A DNA stretch of 64,000 nucleotides from Flectobacillus sp049240685 (GCF_049240685.1 NZ_JBMLSD010000259.1:6033-70032); one strand, 5' to 3'. Positions 8,648 through 18,267 are shown, counted from the first letter of the stretch. Numbers and translations are program-made. The notes: generated from the letters alone by a model not told the origin.

Positions 8648-9718
8648 ATGATAGAACAACTAGAAGCCATCCGCGAACGCTTTGAAGAGGTTGCACAACA
8701 AATAACGCAACCAGAAATCGTTTCGGATATGAAGAAATTCAAGACGATTAGTAAAGAATATAAAGACTTAGAAAAGATTGTTAATCAATACAAAGATTAT
8801 CAAAACGTATTGTCGAACATTGAGTCTGCTAAAGAGGTAATTGCGACAGAAAAAGACGAGGAGTTTCGTGATATGGCCAAAGCTGAATTAGAAGAGTTGT
8901 TGCCACAAAAAGAGGAAATGGAAAAAGTCTTAAAAGAATTATTGATTCCGAAAGACCCTAACGATTCTAAAAACATCATTCTTGAAATTCGTGCAGGTAC
9001 AGGCGGTGACGAAGCAGGTATTTTTGCTGGAGACCTTTTCCGTATGTATCAACGTTTTTGCGCAAACCAAGGTTGGCAGTTTCAAATCATGGACTTTACC
9101 GATGCTTCTTCTGGTGGTTACAAAGAGATTATTGTAAGTGTACAAGGGGAAGATGTATATGGCAAAATGAAATTCGAATCGGGCGTTCACCGTGTACAAC
9201 GTGTGCCTGCTACCGAATCTCAAGGTCGTATCCATACGTCGGCAGCAACAGTTGCGGTACTTCCCGAAGCAGACGAGGTAGACGTTGTTATCAACATGAA
9301 CGATATCCGTAAAGATACCTTCTGTTCGTCGGGTGCGGGTGGGCAGTCAGTAAACACCACTTATTCGGCGGTACGTGTAACCCACCTTCCAACGGGTTTG
9401 GTAGTACAATGTCAGGACGAGCGTTCTCAGATTAAAAACTTTGAGAAGGCCATGACGGTATTGCGTTCACGTATTTATGAAATTGAATTAGAAAAACAAC
9501 AGTCGGCTATTGCTGGTAACCGTCGCTCGATGGTAGGCTCAGGTGACCGCTCTGACAAAATTCGTACATACAACTATCCACAAGGACGTGTCACCGACCA
9601 CCGTATTGGTTATACAGTTTATAACCTTCCTGTAGTAATGGATGGTGAAATTGGTGATTTTATCGATAACCTTCGTATTGCTGAAAATGCAGAAAAATTA
9701 AAAGAAGGAGCTGTTTAA
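8648..9718 (+). CDS. prfA: Peptide chain release factor 1
   Basis: Reads UAA and UAG stop codons and triggers peptide release on the ribosome. The 356-residue length is normal. The stop-codon recognition motif PAT is at residues 187-189, which marks RF1 rather than RF2, and the catalytic GGQ is at 231-233 inside SGAGGQSVNTTYSAVRV. The N-terminal coiled region and the C-terminal RTYNYPQGRVTDHRIG stretch are intact. The ATG at 8648 is the first in-frame start. A post-stop repeat element begins about ten bases after the stop. Confidence 0.98.
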   Translation: MIEQLEAIRERFEEVAQQITQPEIVSDMKKFKTISKEYKDLEKIVNQYKDYQNVLSNIESAKEVIATEKDEEFRDMAKAELEELLPQKEEMEKVLKELLIPKDPNDSKNIILEIRAGTGGDEAGIFAGDLFRMYQRFCANQGWQFQIMDFTDASSGGYKEIIVSVQGEDVYGKMKFESGVHRVQRVPATESQGRIHTSAATVAVLPEADEVDVVINMNDIRKDTFCSSGAGGQSVNTTYSAVRVTHLPTGLVVQCQDERSQIKNFEKAMTVLRSRIYEIELEKQQSAIAGNRRSMVGSGDRSDKIRTYNYPQGRVTDHRIGYTVYNLPVVMDGEIGDFIDNLRIAENAEKLKEGAV

Positions 9719-9732
9719 GTATTAATACGCTC

Positions 9733-9758
9733 TAGGCTATAAGCCGTAGGCATTAGGC
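9733..9758 (+). repeat. Post-stop repeat element, copy after prfA
   Basis: A TAGGCTATAAGCC-type unit continuing into TAGGCATTAGGC. Close copies lie at 35876-35901 (after trpD) and 60568-60592 (after proC). All three start within about 15 bp of a stop codon. Confidence 0.8.
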
Positions 9759-9818
9759 AAAAAATTATAGGCATGATATTGAAAAATACTATTCGCTTAT
9801 GGCATATAGCTTAATGTC

Positions 9819-9905
9819 TTTAGGCTTTCAGGTATCGGCTTTCGAAGGTGAGCTTTGGTGAAAAGCATGTTAAAACTCTTTGTCTAGTGCCTGTTGCCTT
9901 GTACC
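9819..9905 (+). repeat. ~90-bp dispersed element, copy 1
   Basis: An identical stretch of at least 24 bp (9821-9844, starting TAGGCTTTCAGGTATCGG) recurs as the reverse complement at 55206-55229. Similarity continues on one side through GCTTTGG and AAAAGCAT to TGCCTGTTGCCTTGT (9888-9902), which matches the complement of 55132-55148. Confidence 0.75.
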
Positions 9906-9946
9906 TAGGCATTTTTTTGCACAATTACTTGAATCTCTATTTATAT

Positions 9947-9981
9947 AAAAGCTCATGTCAAGTAATGGCATGAGCTTTTTT
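9947..9981. terminator. Bidirectional terminator between prfA and the XRE gene
   Basis: Stem AAAAGCTCATG (9947-9957) with CATGAGCTTTT (9969-9979) and flanking A and T runs, at a convergent junction. Confidence 0.88.
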
Positions 9982-10006
9982 GTTTTTCCCGATTTGTGGT
10001 CTTTGT

Positions 10007-10216
10007 TTAGGCTCTTTTTTTAACAACAAAAAACCTACCCACTTCACATTCGAGTACTGTTGATATTTTGCCTAAGTCTGCGACAGACATAGACACTCTA
10101 TCATTTTCTATTTTTGACAAATAGGATTGTGAAATGCCGAGTAACTCGGCCAGATGAGATTGCTTGAATCCTTTTTCTTTACGAACTTTTTTGACGATAG
10201 AACCTCTAAATTGCAT
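10007..10216 (-). CDS. Small XRE-family helix-turn-helix regulator
   Basis: A 69-residue protein that is little more than one Cro/CI-type HTH domain: VRKEKGFKQSHLAELLGISQ and then SYLSKIENDRVSMS cover helices 1-4, with a short tail EVGRFFVVKKRA. It probably acts as a DNA-binding dimer. No toxin-like partner or phage gene is adjacent, so it may be a free-standing regulator. The start at 10216 gives a complete domain. Confidence 0.85.
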   Translation of the reverse strand: MQFRGSIVKKVRKEKGFKQSHLAELLGISQSYLSKIENDRVSMSVADLGKISTVLECEVGRFFVVKKRA

Positions 10217-10406
10217 AGGATAAAACTTTGGAAGTTGGATTAATTTATGTGTAGTAATAACTTTTTTTAAACGTCGTAAATGTACCTTTTCTTGTAGAAA
10301 TATTCCTATAAAGAATAATTAAAATGTTAAAAAGCTTGTAAAAGGTCTTTTTTGAGCCAAACTTTACTCAAAACACATCCATATACACTTAGCTTTTAAT
10401 ATTTCT

Positions 10407-12865
10407 ATGCACAAGTTTTATCTGTGGGCTTTTTTCCTATTTATTACCCTTCAAAGCCTTTCTCAAACCTTAAGTGGCTATGTCCGCGAAGCCAAAAGTC
10501 AAGAATCTCTCAGTGATGTACACATTCGAGTCAAAAATGCTCGAATCGGTACCACTTCCAATGTCTATGGTTTTTACTCCATCAAACTTGATGCAAGTCG
10601 AGAATATGAATTGGAGTTTTCGAAGGTGGGTTATCAAAGCTTTTCAAAAAAAATTCTACTGACAGCCAATCAAACTCTTATCGTCGAACTTACGCCGTCT
10701 AATACACTTTTGGAGGAAGTAAAAGTTCATAACACTGCCAATGAAGACCCAAGTACGCTTTCTTTACAAATGTCGGATGTAAAACAGTTACCTTCTTTTT
10801 TGGGAGAAAAAGACGTCCTAAAAACCTTTCAATTATTNNNNNNNNNNNNNNNNNNNNNNNNNNNNNNNNNNNNNNNNNNNNNNNNNNNNNNNNNNNNNNN
10901 NNNNNNNNNNNNNNNNNNNNNNNNNNNNNNNNNNNNNAACAGTTACCTTCTTTTTTGGGAGAAAAAGACGTCCTAAAAACCTTTCAATTATTACCTGGGG
11001 TTCAAAAAGGCAATGAAGGCTCACAAGGGTTGTCGGTACGAGGTGGGGGCTCAGATCAAAATTTATTACTACTCGACGACGCCGTTGTATATAATGCTTA
11101 TCACTTATTTGGGTTCTTTTCAGTATTCAACAACGATGCTATCAAACAAGCAGACCTTTACAAAGGAGGGTTTTCTGCCAAATATGGCGGACGCACTTCC
11201 TCTGTATTAGATATGCAAATGAAAGAAGGAAGTCACGAGAAATTCCATGGAGAAGGCAGTATTGGGCTACTCAGCAGTAAAATTACCTTGGAAGGACCCA
11301 TCAAATTCAAATACCCTACTTCCTATATCGTTTCGGCACGCAGAACGTATGTCGATTTGATATTACCCAGAAGCCTTGATATAAAAAATACCAGTTTTTA
11401 TGATTTAAACGCCAAGATTAATACCGAATTCAATGCGCATAATCGCTTGTATTTGAGTGGTTATTTTGGAAGAGATGTCTCAAAAGATGTTACCAAGTAT
11501 TACACTTCTGGTTTTGGCTGGGGCAATGCCACCGCAACACTTCGATGGAATCACCTTTTTTCGGATAAAGTCTTTGCTAATACTTCCCTAATTTTTAGTC
11601 ACTTTCGATTTAAGATTTTTCAAGAAGAGGATTTTGGACAAAGGTTTTATGAAGAATATTACTCTCAAATACAAGATGTTGGGTTAAAATCTGATTTTGA
11701 CATTTATCTCAATCCTGCTCATACACTCAAAGCAGGGATATTGGCAACGCATCACCAATTTACCCCAAGCGCTTATATTTACAATCAATATTCACAAAAT
11801 ATCAGCACCGATAGAATTAGGCAAACCAATGGTATAGAAAGCGCTATTTATCTTGAAGACACTTGGCGTATTTCAGAAAAAATGCAGGTACGTGCTGGCT
11901 TGAGAGCGTCTAACTATTTTGTGGATAACAAAGCCTATCACAATCTCGAACCTCGCTTGAATGCTTCTTTTCAAGCTACTGAGAGTTTGAATATTACGGC
12001 TTCTTATGCAAGAATGAACCAGTATTTGCACTTATTATCCAATTCTTCGTTAGACTTGCCTACAGATTTATGGGTTTCGTCAAGTGCCAAAATTCCTCCG
12101 CAACGCTCAGACCAAGTCACTTTGGGTTTTACGAAAAACTTCAAAAGTTCTCCTTTTTCTCTTTCTATAGAAGCCTATCATAAATCTTTAGAAAACGTGA
12201 TTGGATACAAAGATGGAGCCAGTTTTTTATTACTAGACATCAAAGCTAATAAACGATTGGAAGGCTCTAACTGGGAAGACAATATTGCTATAGGCACAGG
12301 AAAGGCCTACGGAATGGAAGTTTTGCTCAACAAAAATACGGGTCGCCTAACGGGATGGATGAGTTATACTTTGTCGCAGGTCAAACATCGTTTTGCAGAC
12401 TTGAACAATGGGAAAGAGTTTTTCCCTCGCTACGACCGTCGCCATGCTTTATCATTGGTTGGTATTTATCAGCTCAAACCTCATATTACCTTGTCTGGTT
12501 CTTGGATTTATGCAACGGGAAATGCGTTGACCGTTCCTATTGGGCAATATATACCCGAAACTCATCAGTTCCCTGTCCAGTCAGACTACCCAACTTCAGA
12601 TGGTTCGCTCGTGGTGGCACGTGTTTATGATGAAAGAGGAAACTTCAAAGCGGCAGACTATCATCGTTTGGATGTGAATGTTCGATTTTCAAAACAAAAG
12701 AAAAAGTTTCTGCGTGTCTGGGAGTTGGGCGTATTCAATGCTTACAACCGTGTAAATCCTTTTTACTACGAAAGTCAAGATGCTCCTAATTCAACACAGC
12801 GTAAACTTTACCGCAAAGGTTTATTCCCTATTATTCCATCTATTAGTTATCAAATCAAATTCTGA
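10407..12865 (+). CDS. TonB-dependent receptor with N-terminal carboxypeptidase-regulatory-like domain (interrupted by an assembly gap)
   Basis: Outer-membrane active transporter. The signal peptide is at residues 1-19 (ends LQSLSQ), a CarboxypepD_reg-like beta-sandwich at about 20-107, a plug domain with SVRGGGSDQNLLLLDDAVVY, then a beta-barrel ending in aromatic ISYQIKF. A 100-N gap interrupts the gene at 10838-10937. The 55 bp on each side of the gap (10783-10837 and 10938-10992) are identical; joining them removes 155 bp and keeps one continuous frame of 767 codons, so the gene is probably intact. It is followed after 3 bp by a DUF4249 lipoprotein gene, the usual partner. Ligand unknown. 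Confidence 0.9.
10838..10937. other. Assembly gap of exactly 100 N
   Basis: Placeholder gap of unknown size. The two flanks share an identical 55-bp end, which is what two contigs from a k-mer assembler look like when joined by scaffolding without merging. Real missing sequence is probably zero. Confidence 0.9.
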
Positions 12866-12868
12866 CCT

Positions 12869-13732
12869 ATGAAAAAGTGTATCTATCTTTTTATCCTACT
12901 GCTCACGATGTGCAGTTGTGAAAACTTTGGTGTTTTTGAGGAAGATTCTATCGTAAAATCAACCACCCAGCCGTATGTATTATGCTTTTTATCGCCTCAA
13001 GATACCGTCATTCAAGTGACAGTCAAAATGACGACACCCACTGTCGGCGAGGGTTCAGGTACTTTAAATCAATACATTAGCAATGCTAGAGTAGTTTTAA
13101 GAAATGAACAAAATCAAGAGGTAATTCTTCAGTGGAATGAACAGTTGAAAAAATATCTTTCGTCAAAAAGCTTTTTCAAAATTGAAGCTCAAAAACAATA
13201 TCGCTTATTGGTCACTACGCCCAAAGGAGATAGTGTTTCTGCCAGTTGTATTATTCCTAGCACGATTGACTCCAATACAGTTTCGGTAACCAGAGCTCCT
13301 TTTAATCCTGAAAATCCAATGGCTTCTTTGCCATACTATTTACGGTGGAAAGATATTGGAAACGAGAAAAACTACTATGCTGCTTTTGGACTCAACTATG
13401 AAACCGACACACTTGAGCACAAAACCTATCTCACAGGTGTAGGAGGGCAACAAACTATTTCTGACGACAATATTCAAAATGGCATAATCGAATATCCGAT
13501 TGTAGGTGGTATCTATCCTTACAAAAGATTGGAGAAAAGCCATATAGGAAATTTTATGTTTTATATCTGTCAGACCGACGAGCATTATTATCGTTACCAC
13601 AAAGAATTTTCACAAATCAATGACCTCCCTAGTAGTGAGCCCATGAAGCTCTATTCAAACATGACTGGTGGATATGGCGTTTTTGCTGGCTACAACGGCG
13701 TAATGCTGAGAGCAGACAAATGGTACGAATAG
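12869..13732 (+). CDS. DUF4249 family lipoprotein, partner of the TonB receptor
   Basis: A 287-residue exported protein with lipobox LLTMCSC (lipidation at the Cys near residue 17). The mature part begins with a beta-sandwich-like region (YVLCFLSPQDTVIQVTV, NARVVLRNE) typical of DUF4249, a family found next to TonB receptors in Bacteroidota. It starts 3 bp after the receptor stop, so the two are co-transcribed and probably translationally linked. It likely sits on the cell surface and helps capture the receptor's ligand, an inference from context. Confidence 0.85.
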   Translation: MKKCIYLFILLLTMCSCENFGVFEEDSIVKSTTQPYVLCFLSPQDTVIQVTVKMTTPTVGEGSGTLNQYISNARVVLRNEQNQEVILQWNEQLKKYLSSKSFFKIEAQKQYRLLVTTPKGDSVSASCIIPSTIDSNTVSVTRAPFNPENPMASLPYYLRWKDIGNEKNYYAAFGLNYETDTLEHKTYLTGVGGQQTISDDNIQNGIIEYPIVGGIYPYKRLEKSHIGNFMFYICQTDEHYYRYHKEFSQINDLPSSEPMKLYSNMTGGYGVFAGYNGVMLRADKWYE

Positions 13733-13752
13733 GAATGATGAGTTGTCCTTGT

Positions 13753-13779
13753 CTAGTTCGAGACTTAGTCTCGGACTAG
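13753..13779. repeat. Hairpin-forming inverted repeat A
   Basis: Arms CTAGTTCGAGAC and GTCTCGGACTAG around TTA, one G-T wobble, followed by CTTTTG. It lies 20 bp after the DUF4249 stop and could act as a weak terminator. Repeat B at 13814-13838 is an inverted, diverged copy. Confidence 0.8.
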
Positions 13780-13813
13780 CTTTTGTTGCAGTTTGTAAAC
13801 TGTACAAAAAATA

Positions 13814-13838
13814 AGTCCAAGACAAAGTCTTGAACTAG
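13814..13838. repeat. Hairpin-forming inverted repeat B
   Basis: Arms AGTCCAAGAC and GTCTTGAACT around AAA. Read on the minus strand it resembles repeat A, so the pair is arranged head to head between convergent genes. Confidence 0.75.
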
Positions 13839-13887
13839 TAATTAACTAAAAATACATTCACAATTCACCACTCACAACTCATCATTC

Positions 13888-14466
13888 CTACTTATCATGC
13901 TTGCCAAGACGGCTCAAGGTTTCGCGAGAAACGCCCAGATAGGCAGCAATCAAGGTTTTTGAAACCCTTTGAAAGAGTTGTGGATATTGGGTCAAAAGCA
14001 AATCGTACTTTTCTTGAGCGGAATTTTGCAATAAAGACAAAATACGTTTTTGGAGTGCTACATAACCAGCATTAGATTTTTTTCTAAAAAAATACTCCAT
14101 CGCATGCCACTTGCGACAAATTTCCTCACGTGCTTCGTAGGTAAGTTCCAAGACTTCACAGGGCTCTAGGGCTTCTACGCACATGGTGGCACGTGCCTGC
14201 GAAGCATGTGCAGGGAAATCTGAAACCCACCAACTTTCTAAGGCAAATTGTACGATATGCTCACGCCCATGCTCGTCGTGACAAAAGGTTTTGAGACACC
14301 CTTTTACCACAAAATATTCTTGTAAAACGACTTCACCACCACGAATGAGCAGTTCTTTTCTTTTTACCTGTTTGGGTTGAAAGAAAGTAAAAACCTCCTC
14401 GAATGTATCTTCGTCAATCTCAACAATTTCAGCAATATGGTTTCGTAAAAAAGTCTTTGCATCCAT
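13888..14466 (-). CDS. Crp/Fnr family transcription regulator
   Basis: A 192-residue regulator with an N-terminal cyclic-nucleotide-binding-like beta-roll (KELLIRGGEVVLQEYFVVKG) and a C-terminal winged helix whose recognition region is KTLIAAYLGVSRETLSRL near residues 168-185. No Cys cluster for an iron-sulfur centre is visible at the N-terminus, so it is not a classical FNR; the ligand is unknown. The ATG at 14466 is preferred over one five codons upstream because it starts at the normal MDAKTFL. The start codon lies inside a 70-bp inverted repeat. A Crp-type operator is present at 28885-28900, but any link is inference. Confidence 0.88.
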   Translation of the reverse strand: MDAKTFLRNHIAEIVEIDEDTFEEVFTFFQPKQVKRKELLIRGGEVVLQEYFVVKGCLKTFCHDEHGREHIVQFALESWWVSDFPAHASQARATMCVEALEPCEVLELTYEAREEICRKWHAMEYFFRKKSNAGYVALQKRILSLLQNSAQEKYDLLLTQYPQLFQRVSKTLIAAYLGVSRETLSRLGKHDK

Positions 14467-14525
14467 AAAACAAAAATACATTGGTATCGACGAATACCAA
14501 TGTATTTTTGTTTTATGGATGCAAA
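14456..14525. repeat. Perfect inverted repeat spanning the crp-family start codon
   Basis: Two 32-bp arms (14456-14487 and 14494-14525) are exact complements around the 6-base spacer CGACGA. The inner part is TTGGTAT-N6-ATACCAA. Each arm contains a TATTTTTG -7 box and a start codon followed by GATGCAAA, so promoter and first codons exist twice, facing away from each other. Confidence 0.95.
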
Positions 14526-14562
14526 AGATGTGTTATGGCGCGAGGGAATTCAGCCCTCATAT

Positions 14563-17500
14563 TTACTTCGCTATTTTGTCTAATCTTAAAAAAAGTGGTA
14601 AGTATAAAATAATCCCGATTAGCGATAACATCAAACCACCTATTGTTCCTGCTCCGAGTGCAAACCAAAATACCTCATTCTGCCCATAAATCAAAAATGG
14701 AATTAATCCTGCCCCTGTCGAAAATACTGTTAGTGTGATAGGAATAATTTTATGATTATAGGCTTTAATATAGAGCTTGAAAGGTTTTGTAGAGGGGTAT
14801 TTTTTTCGTAAATTATTGTATTCTGCAATAATGAAAATGGCAGCACAAACGACATTGCCACTCAATAATACAAATGAAGCATATCCTCCTTGATCAAAAT
14901 TAAAATCAAACCAATAGAATGTTAGAAAAACCCCTATAAATGAGATTGGTATGAGCATAATCAAAGCCAAGGGTTGCCATAACGACTCAAAAATAATAGC
15001 ACAAATGATATAAATCAGCACTATCACCAAGCCAATTAGCCAATATTGTTGTTGGGCTTCTTTACCGAACCAATCATAAGTTGTTTTCTTAACGGTATAA
15101 CCCAGAGGTAATTCTGTCTTGATTTCTGCCAAGGTTTTATCTAAAAATCTCTCCCCAAAAATTTGACTCCCAAAATATTCAAAACTTACCATTCTGAGAT
15201 ACTCCTGATTTTCTTTATGAATTTGTGGACTGATTTTCTGCTTTTCAGACTTCGCAAAATCAGAAAGTTTTATGACGTTATTATCTACCCGCACAGGCTG
15301 ATGCATTAATGACCAAACATCAAAATTTTTATGGTCATCTGGCACAACCTTAATTTGCTCATATTCACCATTCATCAGTTGGTAAATATCTGGTTGTGAG
15401 CGTACATTTTGACGTTGCAAGTACTCATACACCTCACTGTTGGTTCGTCCATAAAGCGCTAAGTGCTTCGGTTCTGTTTGTAATACAAATTCATATAGAC
15501 TTTTATCATTCCAAAAATTGAGACTCTTATTAATGTTTACTTCTTGGACTCTTGGGTGGGTTTCTAATCGTTCTTTCAAGATATTGGATTGCCTTTCTAA
15601 TTCATGATAGTTGTAGCCCTTCATCAGTATATTAAAGGTTGGAGTGCTATTGGCATCTAAATTCTGACTAAACCCTTGCCCAACTCCATAAATATCCCAA
15701 TTAATACCACTCATTTCAGTAGAAAGGGCAATCATTCGATTTTTCAGAATATAAGGAAACGAACCATTTTCATATTCAGGCTTAAAATAAATGGTCATAC
15801 TTCCATTTTGCCCATTATAAATCCGAGTAATAAAGCGATCAATTTCTTCGAACTGGCTCAAATAACTTTCCACTCGTAAATACAGCTCATTCATTTGTTC
15901 AATTGTTGACTGATTGGGTAATCCTGCATTGACATATAGAGAGGTACGTTCATTTTTTGAATAGTATGATTTTTCATACACATAGTTGACAAACAACCTC
16001 AAACTCCCTCCCAATAGTTTATCTAAAACTGGTTGGATGTTCTCTTGATAATAGGTATTTCCAATGCTTAAATTATAATACTTTGCTAATGGATTTGTTG
16101 CTTCCAAACGATTAGGCAACATAAAAATGGGTAGACCAAAAGCAAGCAATAACAAAACGAAAAAAGTCTTTCGATAACGTAAATGGAAGAGTACTACCTT
16201 GGTGTAAATCCTACTCAGCTTAGCTGTTCTCCTAATCTTACCTTTACTTTTAACATCCTCACTTTCAGGCAATATACCTATCCTTTCGATTAAAGAAGGT
16301 ACAAAAAATAAAGCCACAAGTAATGATATTCCCAAAACAATTATCATCACTATTGCAAAGTCCAACAAGTCTAATTTTGTCTCTTCTGGTAAAAACCAGA
16401 TAACCGTTAGCCCTGCCATAGTCGTGAGGGTAGCTCCCAGCAATGCCATAAAAACACTGAGATTTTTGTATCTGCGATAGTGGTCAATCATCACGATTGT
16501 ATTATCAATCAAAATACCCAAGGATGTTGTAATGGCAGCCAATGAATACAAATGAATCTCAATTTTGAGGAAATAGAATGCTATAAAAGAGAGCGCTAAA
16601 TTGACAATCAGGCTCAACAAAATCACCATAGTGTATCGCCAACTACGAGTACTGAGCCACACAAAAATCAGTAAAATCAGTACTGCTAGACCCGATTGTA
16701 CCCAAATTTTATTCAGATTTTCACGAATATATTCTGTGGCATCATATTCAATATTAGTCTGATAAGTGGGCGGAAGAGTTTTTGAAATTTCTGCTAATGT
16801 GAGTTGAATAGCTTTGGATAAGCTCAACTGATTGGCTCCAATATCTGCCTGTATGACCAAGGTAATGGCATTTTTACCATTAATCCGATAAAATTCTTCA
16901 ATGGGTTGTTCGTTGCGACTGACCTTCAAAATATCTGAAAGATGGATGATTCTCCCCAAACTTTTCGTATCTCTATCCCTTAGCGGTAAAGCTATTTTCT
17001 CTAAATCTTTTCCGATTTCTTCGACAGATTTTTGACTTAGGATATCCTGTGACTGGGGACTCAATATCACATTCATTTGTTGCCCTTGTTCATTACGGAC
17101 TAAGCCCAAACTACTTTGCTGATATTGATTTTTAATGGCTTTAATGATTTCATTTTCAGAGATGTGTAGATTTTCTGATTGACTTTTATTGTACGTCAAA
17201 ATCCACTCTTGACGATTGCCTCCATAGATATTTACGGCATTAACTCCTTCAATTTGAGCTAGTTTAGGCTTTAATTGTTCTTCAGCATAAACTTTTAGTT
17301 CGCTCAAACTTGCCTGACCATTCAACTGTAAAGACATGAGCGGTTTCTGTTGTATTTCCTGATCAGGAGAGTTGAGGCTAATAATTGGATAACTTACCTC
17401 CTTGGGTAGTTGTGGGAATAATTGTCTTACGAGCGTTGCCACCTCAAAACGCAATTGGTCTATATTCGCAGATTTATCAACCTCTATCGTTATATTACCT

Positions 17501-17745
17501 TTACCATAACCCGATACTGAACTCAATTTTGAAATCCCTTGCAGGGTACTAAATGCGCCTTCCAACTTAGCAGAAACCTGACTTTCAAGCACTTCTGGCG
17601 AAACATTGCCCCAATAATACGATATGGTAAGACTACCCGAATTGCTGGAGGGATTGAGTTGAATAGAGAGCTTTGGAATAAACGCAATACCTATAATACT
17701 GAGAATAATAAATGTAACTAAGAGGCTGTAAGAAGATTTTTTCAT
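14563..17745 (-). CDS. RND-family efflux permease (ACR_tran), first of two
   Basis: A 1060-residue inner-membrane proton-driven exporter of the AcrB/CusA superfamily. TM1 is at about residues 8-26, the large first periplasmic loop at about 30-330, and TM4 carries GILIDNTIVMIDH near residue 408 with the one conserved proton-relay Asp (AcrB has two adjacent Asp). A second periplasmic loop and a final helix group end in LYLPLFLRLDK. It has no adaptor of its own on this strand; the adaptor and a second permease lie on the other side of a 2.9-kb accessory stretch, facing away. Substrate unknown. Confidence 0.92.
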   Translation of the reverse strand: MKKSSYSLLVTFIILSIIGIAFIPKLSIQLNPSSNSGSLTISYYWGNVSPEVLESQVSAKLEGAFSTLQGISKLSSVSGYGKGNITIEVDKSANIDQLRFEVATLVRQLFPQLPKEVSYPIISLNSPDQEIQQKPLMSLQLNGQASLSELKVYAEEQLKPKLAQIEGVNAVNIYGGNRQEWILTYNKSQSENLHISENEIIKAIKNQYQQSSLGLVRNEQGQQMNVILSPQSQDILSQKSVEEIGKDLEKIALPLRDRDTKSLGRIIHLSDILKVSRNEQPIEEFYRINGKNAITLVIQADIGANQLSLSKAIQLTLAEISKTLPPTYQTNIEYDATEYIRENLNKIWVQSGLAVLILLIFVWLSTRSWRYTMVILLSLIVNLALSFIAFYFLKIEIHLYSLAAITTSLGILIDNTIVMIDHYRRYKNLSVFMALLGATLTTMAGLTVIWFLPEETKLDLLDFAIVMIIVLGISLLVALFFVPSLIERIGILPESEDVKSKGKIRRTAKLSRIYTKVVLFHLRYRKTFFVLLLLAFGLPIFMLPNRLEATNPLAKYYNLSIGNTYYQENIQPVLDKLLGGSLRLFVNYVYEKSYYSKNERTSLYVNAGLPNQSTIEQMNELYLRVESYLSQFEEIDRFITRIYNGQNGSMTIYFKPEYENGSFPYILKNRMIALSTEMSGINWDIYGVGQGFSQNLDANSTPTFNILMKGYNYHELERQSNILKERLETHPRVQEVNINKSLNFWNDKSLYEFVLQTEPKHLALYGRTNSEVYEYLQRQNVRSQPDIYQLMNGEYEQIKVVPDDHKNFDVWSLMHQPVRVDNNVIKLSDFAKSEKQKISPQIHKENQEYLRMVSFEYFGSQIFGERFLDKTLAEIKTELPLGYTVKKTTYDWFGKEAQQQYWLIGLVIVLIYIICAIIFESLWQPLALIMLIPISFIGVFLTFYWFDFNFDQGGYASFVLLSGNVVCAAIFIIAEYNNLRKKYPSTKPFKLYIKAYNHKIIPITLTVFSTGAGLIPFLIYGQNEVFWFALGAGTIGGLMLSLIGIILYLPLFLRLDKIAK

Positions 17746-18046
17746 GGTTTAGCAATATATTTTAACAGGCATAAGTAAAAGGAAGTTATTAGTTAACAGT
17801 ATATCAGTTATTGGAATAGACGCATAATCAGAAGGAGATAATCAATGTGTACCATATTTATAATATTAATCCATTCCTGATACATATATGTATTTTAAAT
17901 TCACTTTCCCTTGCCCTACCCATATTTCTCAAGACAAATCCGAACCAATGATATAGCATTTTATAGATGTAGGTCTGAGAGCTGTTATTTATATTTTGAA
18001 TATAATTTTCTTAATTTGCAATATACTATAACCTTAACATATTATT
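17746..18046. other. Divergent AT-rich intergenic region before the small HTH gene
   Basis: 301 bp between the divergent permease and HTH genes. Only imperfect -7 boxes (for example TTAATTTG near 18014) are seen. No gene or structured RNA was recognised. Confidence 0.4.
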
Positions 18047-18250
18047 ATGTCAAATCTTCCACATCTATCCAAACCAATGACTCGTCAGCAACTAGCTGAA
18101 AAGCTTGGCATCTGCTCCAAAACACTTTCACGATATATCAAAAAAGAAGGAATTAAAGTTGAGCCCCGAACATTGCTAAAACCAAAATTAGTAGAATTAA
18201 TCATCAAGAAATATCTTGATGAAGAAGACTTGTTCAATAAAGTCCAATAA
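18047..18250 (+). CDS. Small helix-turn-helix protein
   Basis: A 67-residue protein whose middle, MTRQQLAEKLGICSKTLSRY, reads as a helix-turn-helix of the type used by site-specific DNA-binding proteins, followed by a basic wing-like stretch IKKEGIKVEPRTLLKPK. There is no effector domain, so it could be a minimal regulator of the peptide cluster that follows or an excisionase-like protein left by a mobile element. The ATG at 18047 is the first in-frame start; a second Met eleven codons on is possible. Its stop codon falls inside a short tandem repeat. Confidence 0.7.
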   Translation: MSNLPHLSKPMTRQQLAEKLGICSKTLSRYIKKEGIKVEPRTLLKPKLVELIIKKYLDEEDLFNKVQ

Positions 18251-18267
18251 AGTCTAATAAAGTCTAA
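18236..18267 (+). repeat. Tandem 10-bp repeat across the HTH gene stop codon
   Basis: Three units of AATAAAGTCY (18236-18245, 18246-18255, 18256-18265). The stop codon is inside the second unit, so gain or loss of units would leave the protein unchanged or extend it. Confidence 0.85.

Noticed and set aside
10783..10992. A true tandem duplication inside the TonB receptor gene
   Set aside because: The duplicate is exactly the two contig ends beside a 100-N gap, and collapsing it restores one frame; assembly artefact is far simpler.
14515..14588. Plus-strand ORF starting MDAKDVLWREG from the mirrored start codon
   Set aside because: Only 22 codons, created by the inverted repeat, and it runs into the 3' end of the RND permease gene on the other strand; no sign of selection as a gene.
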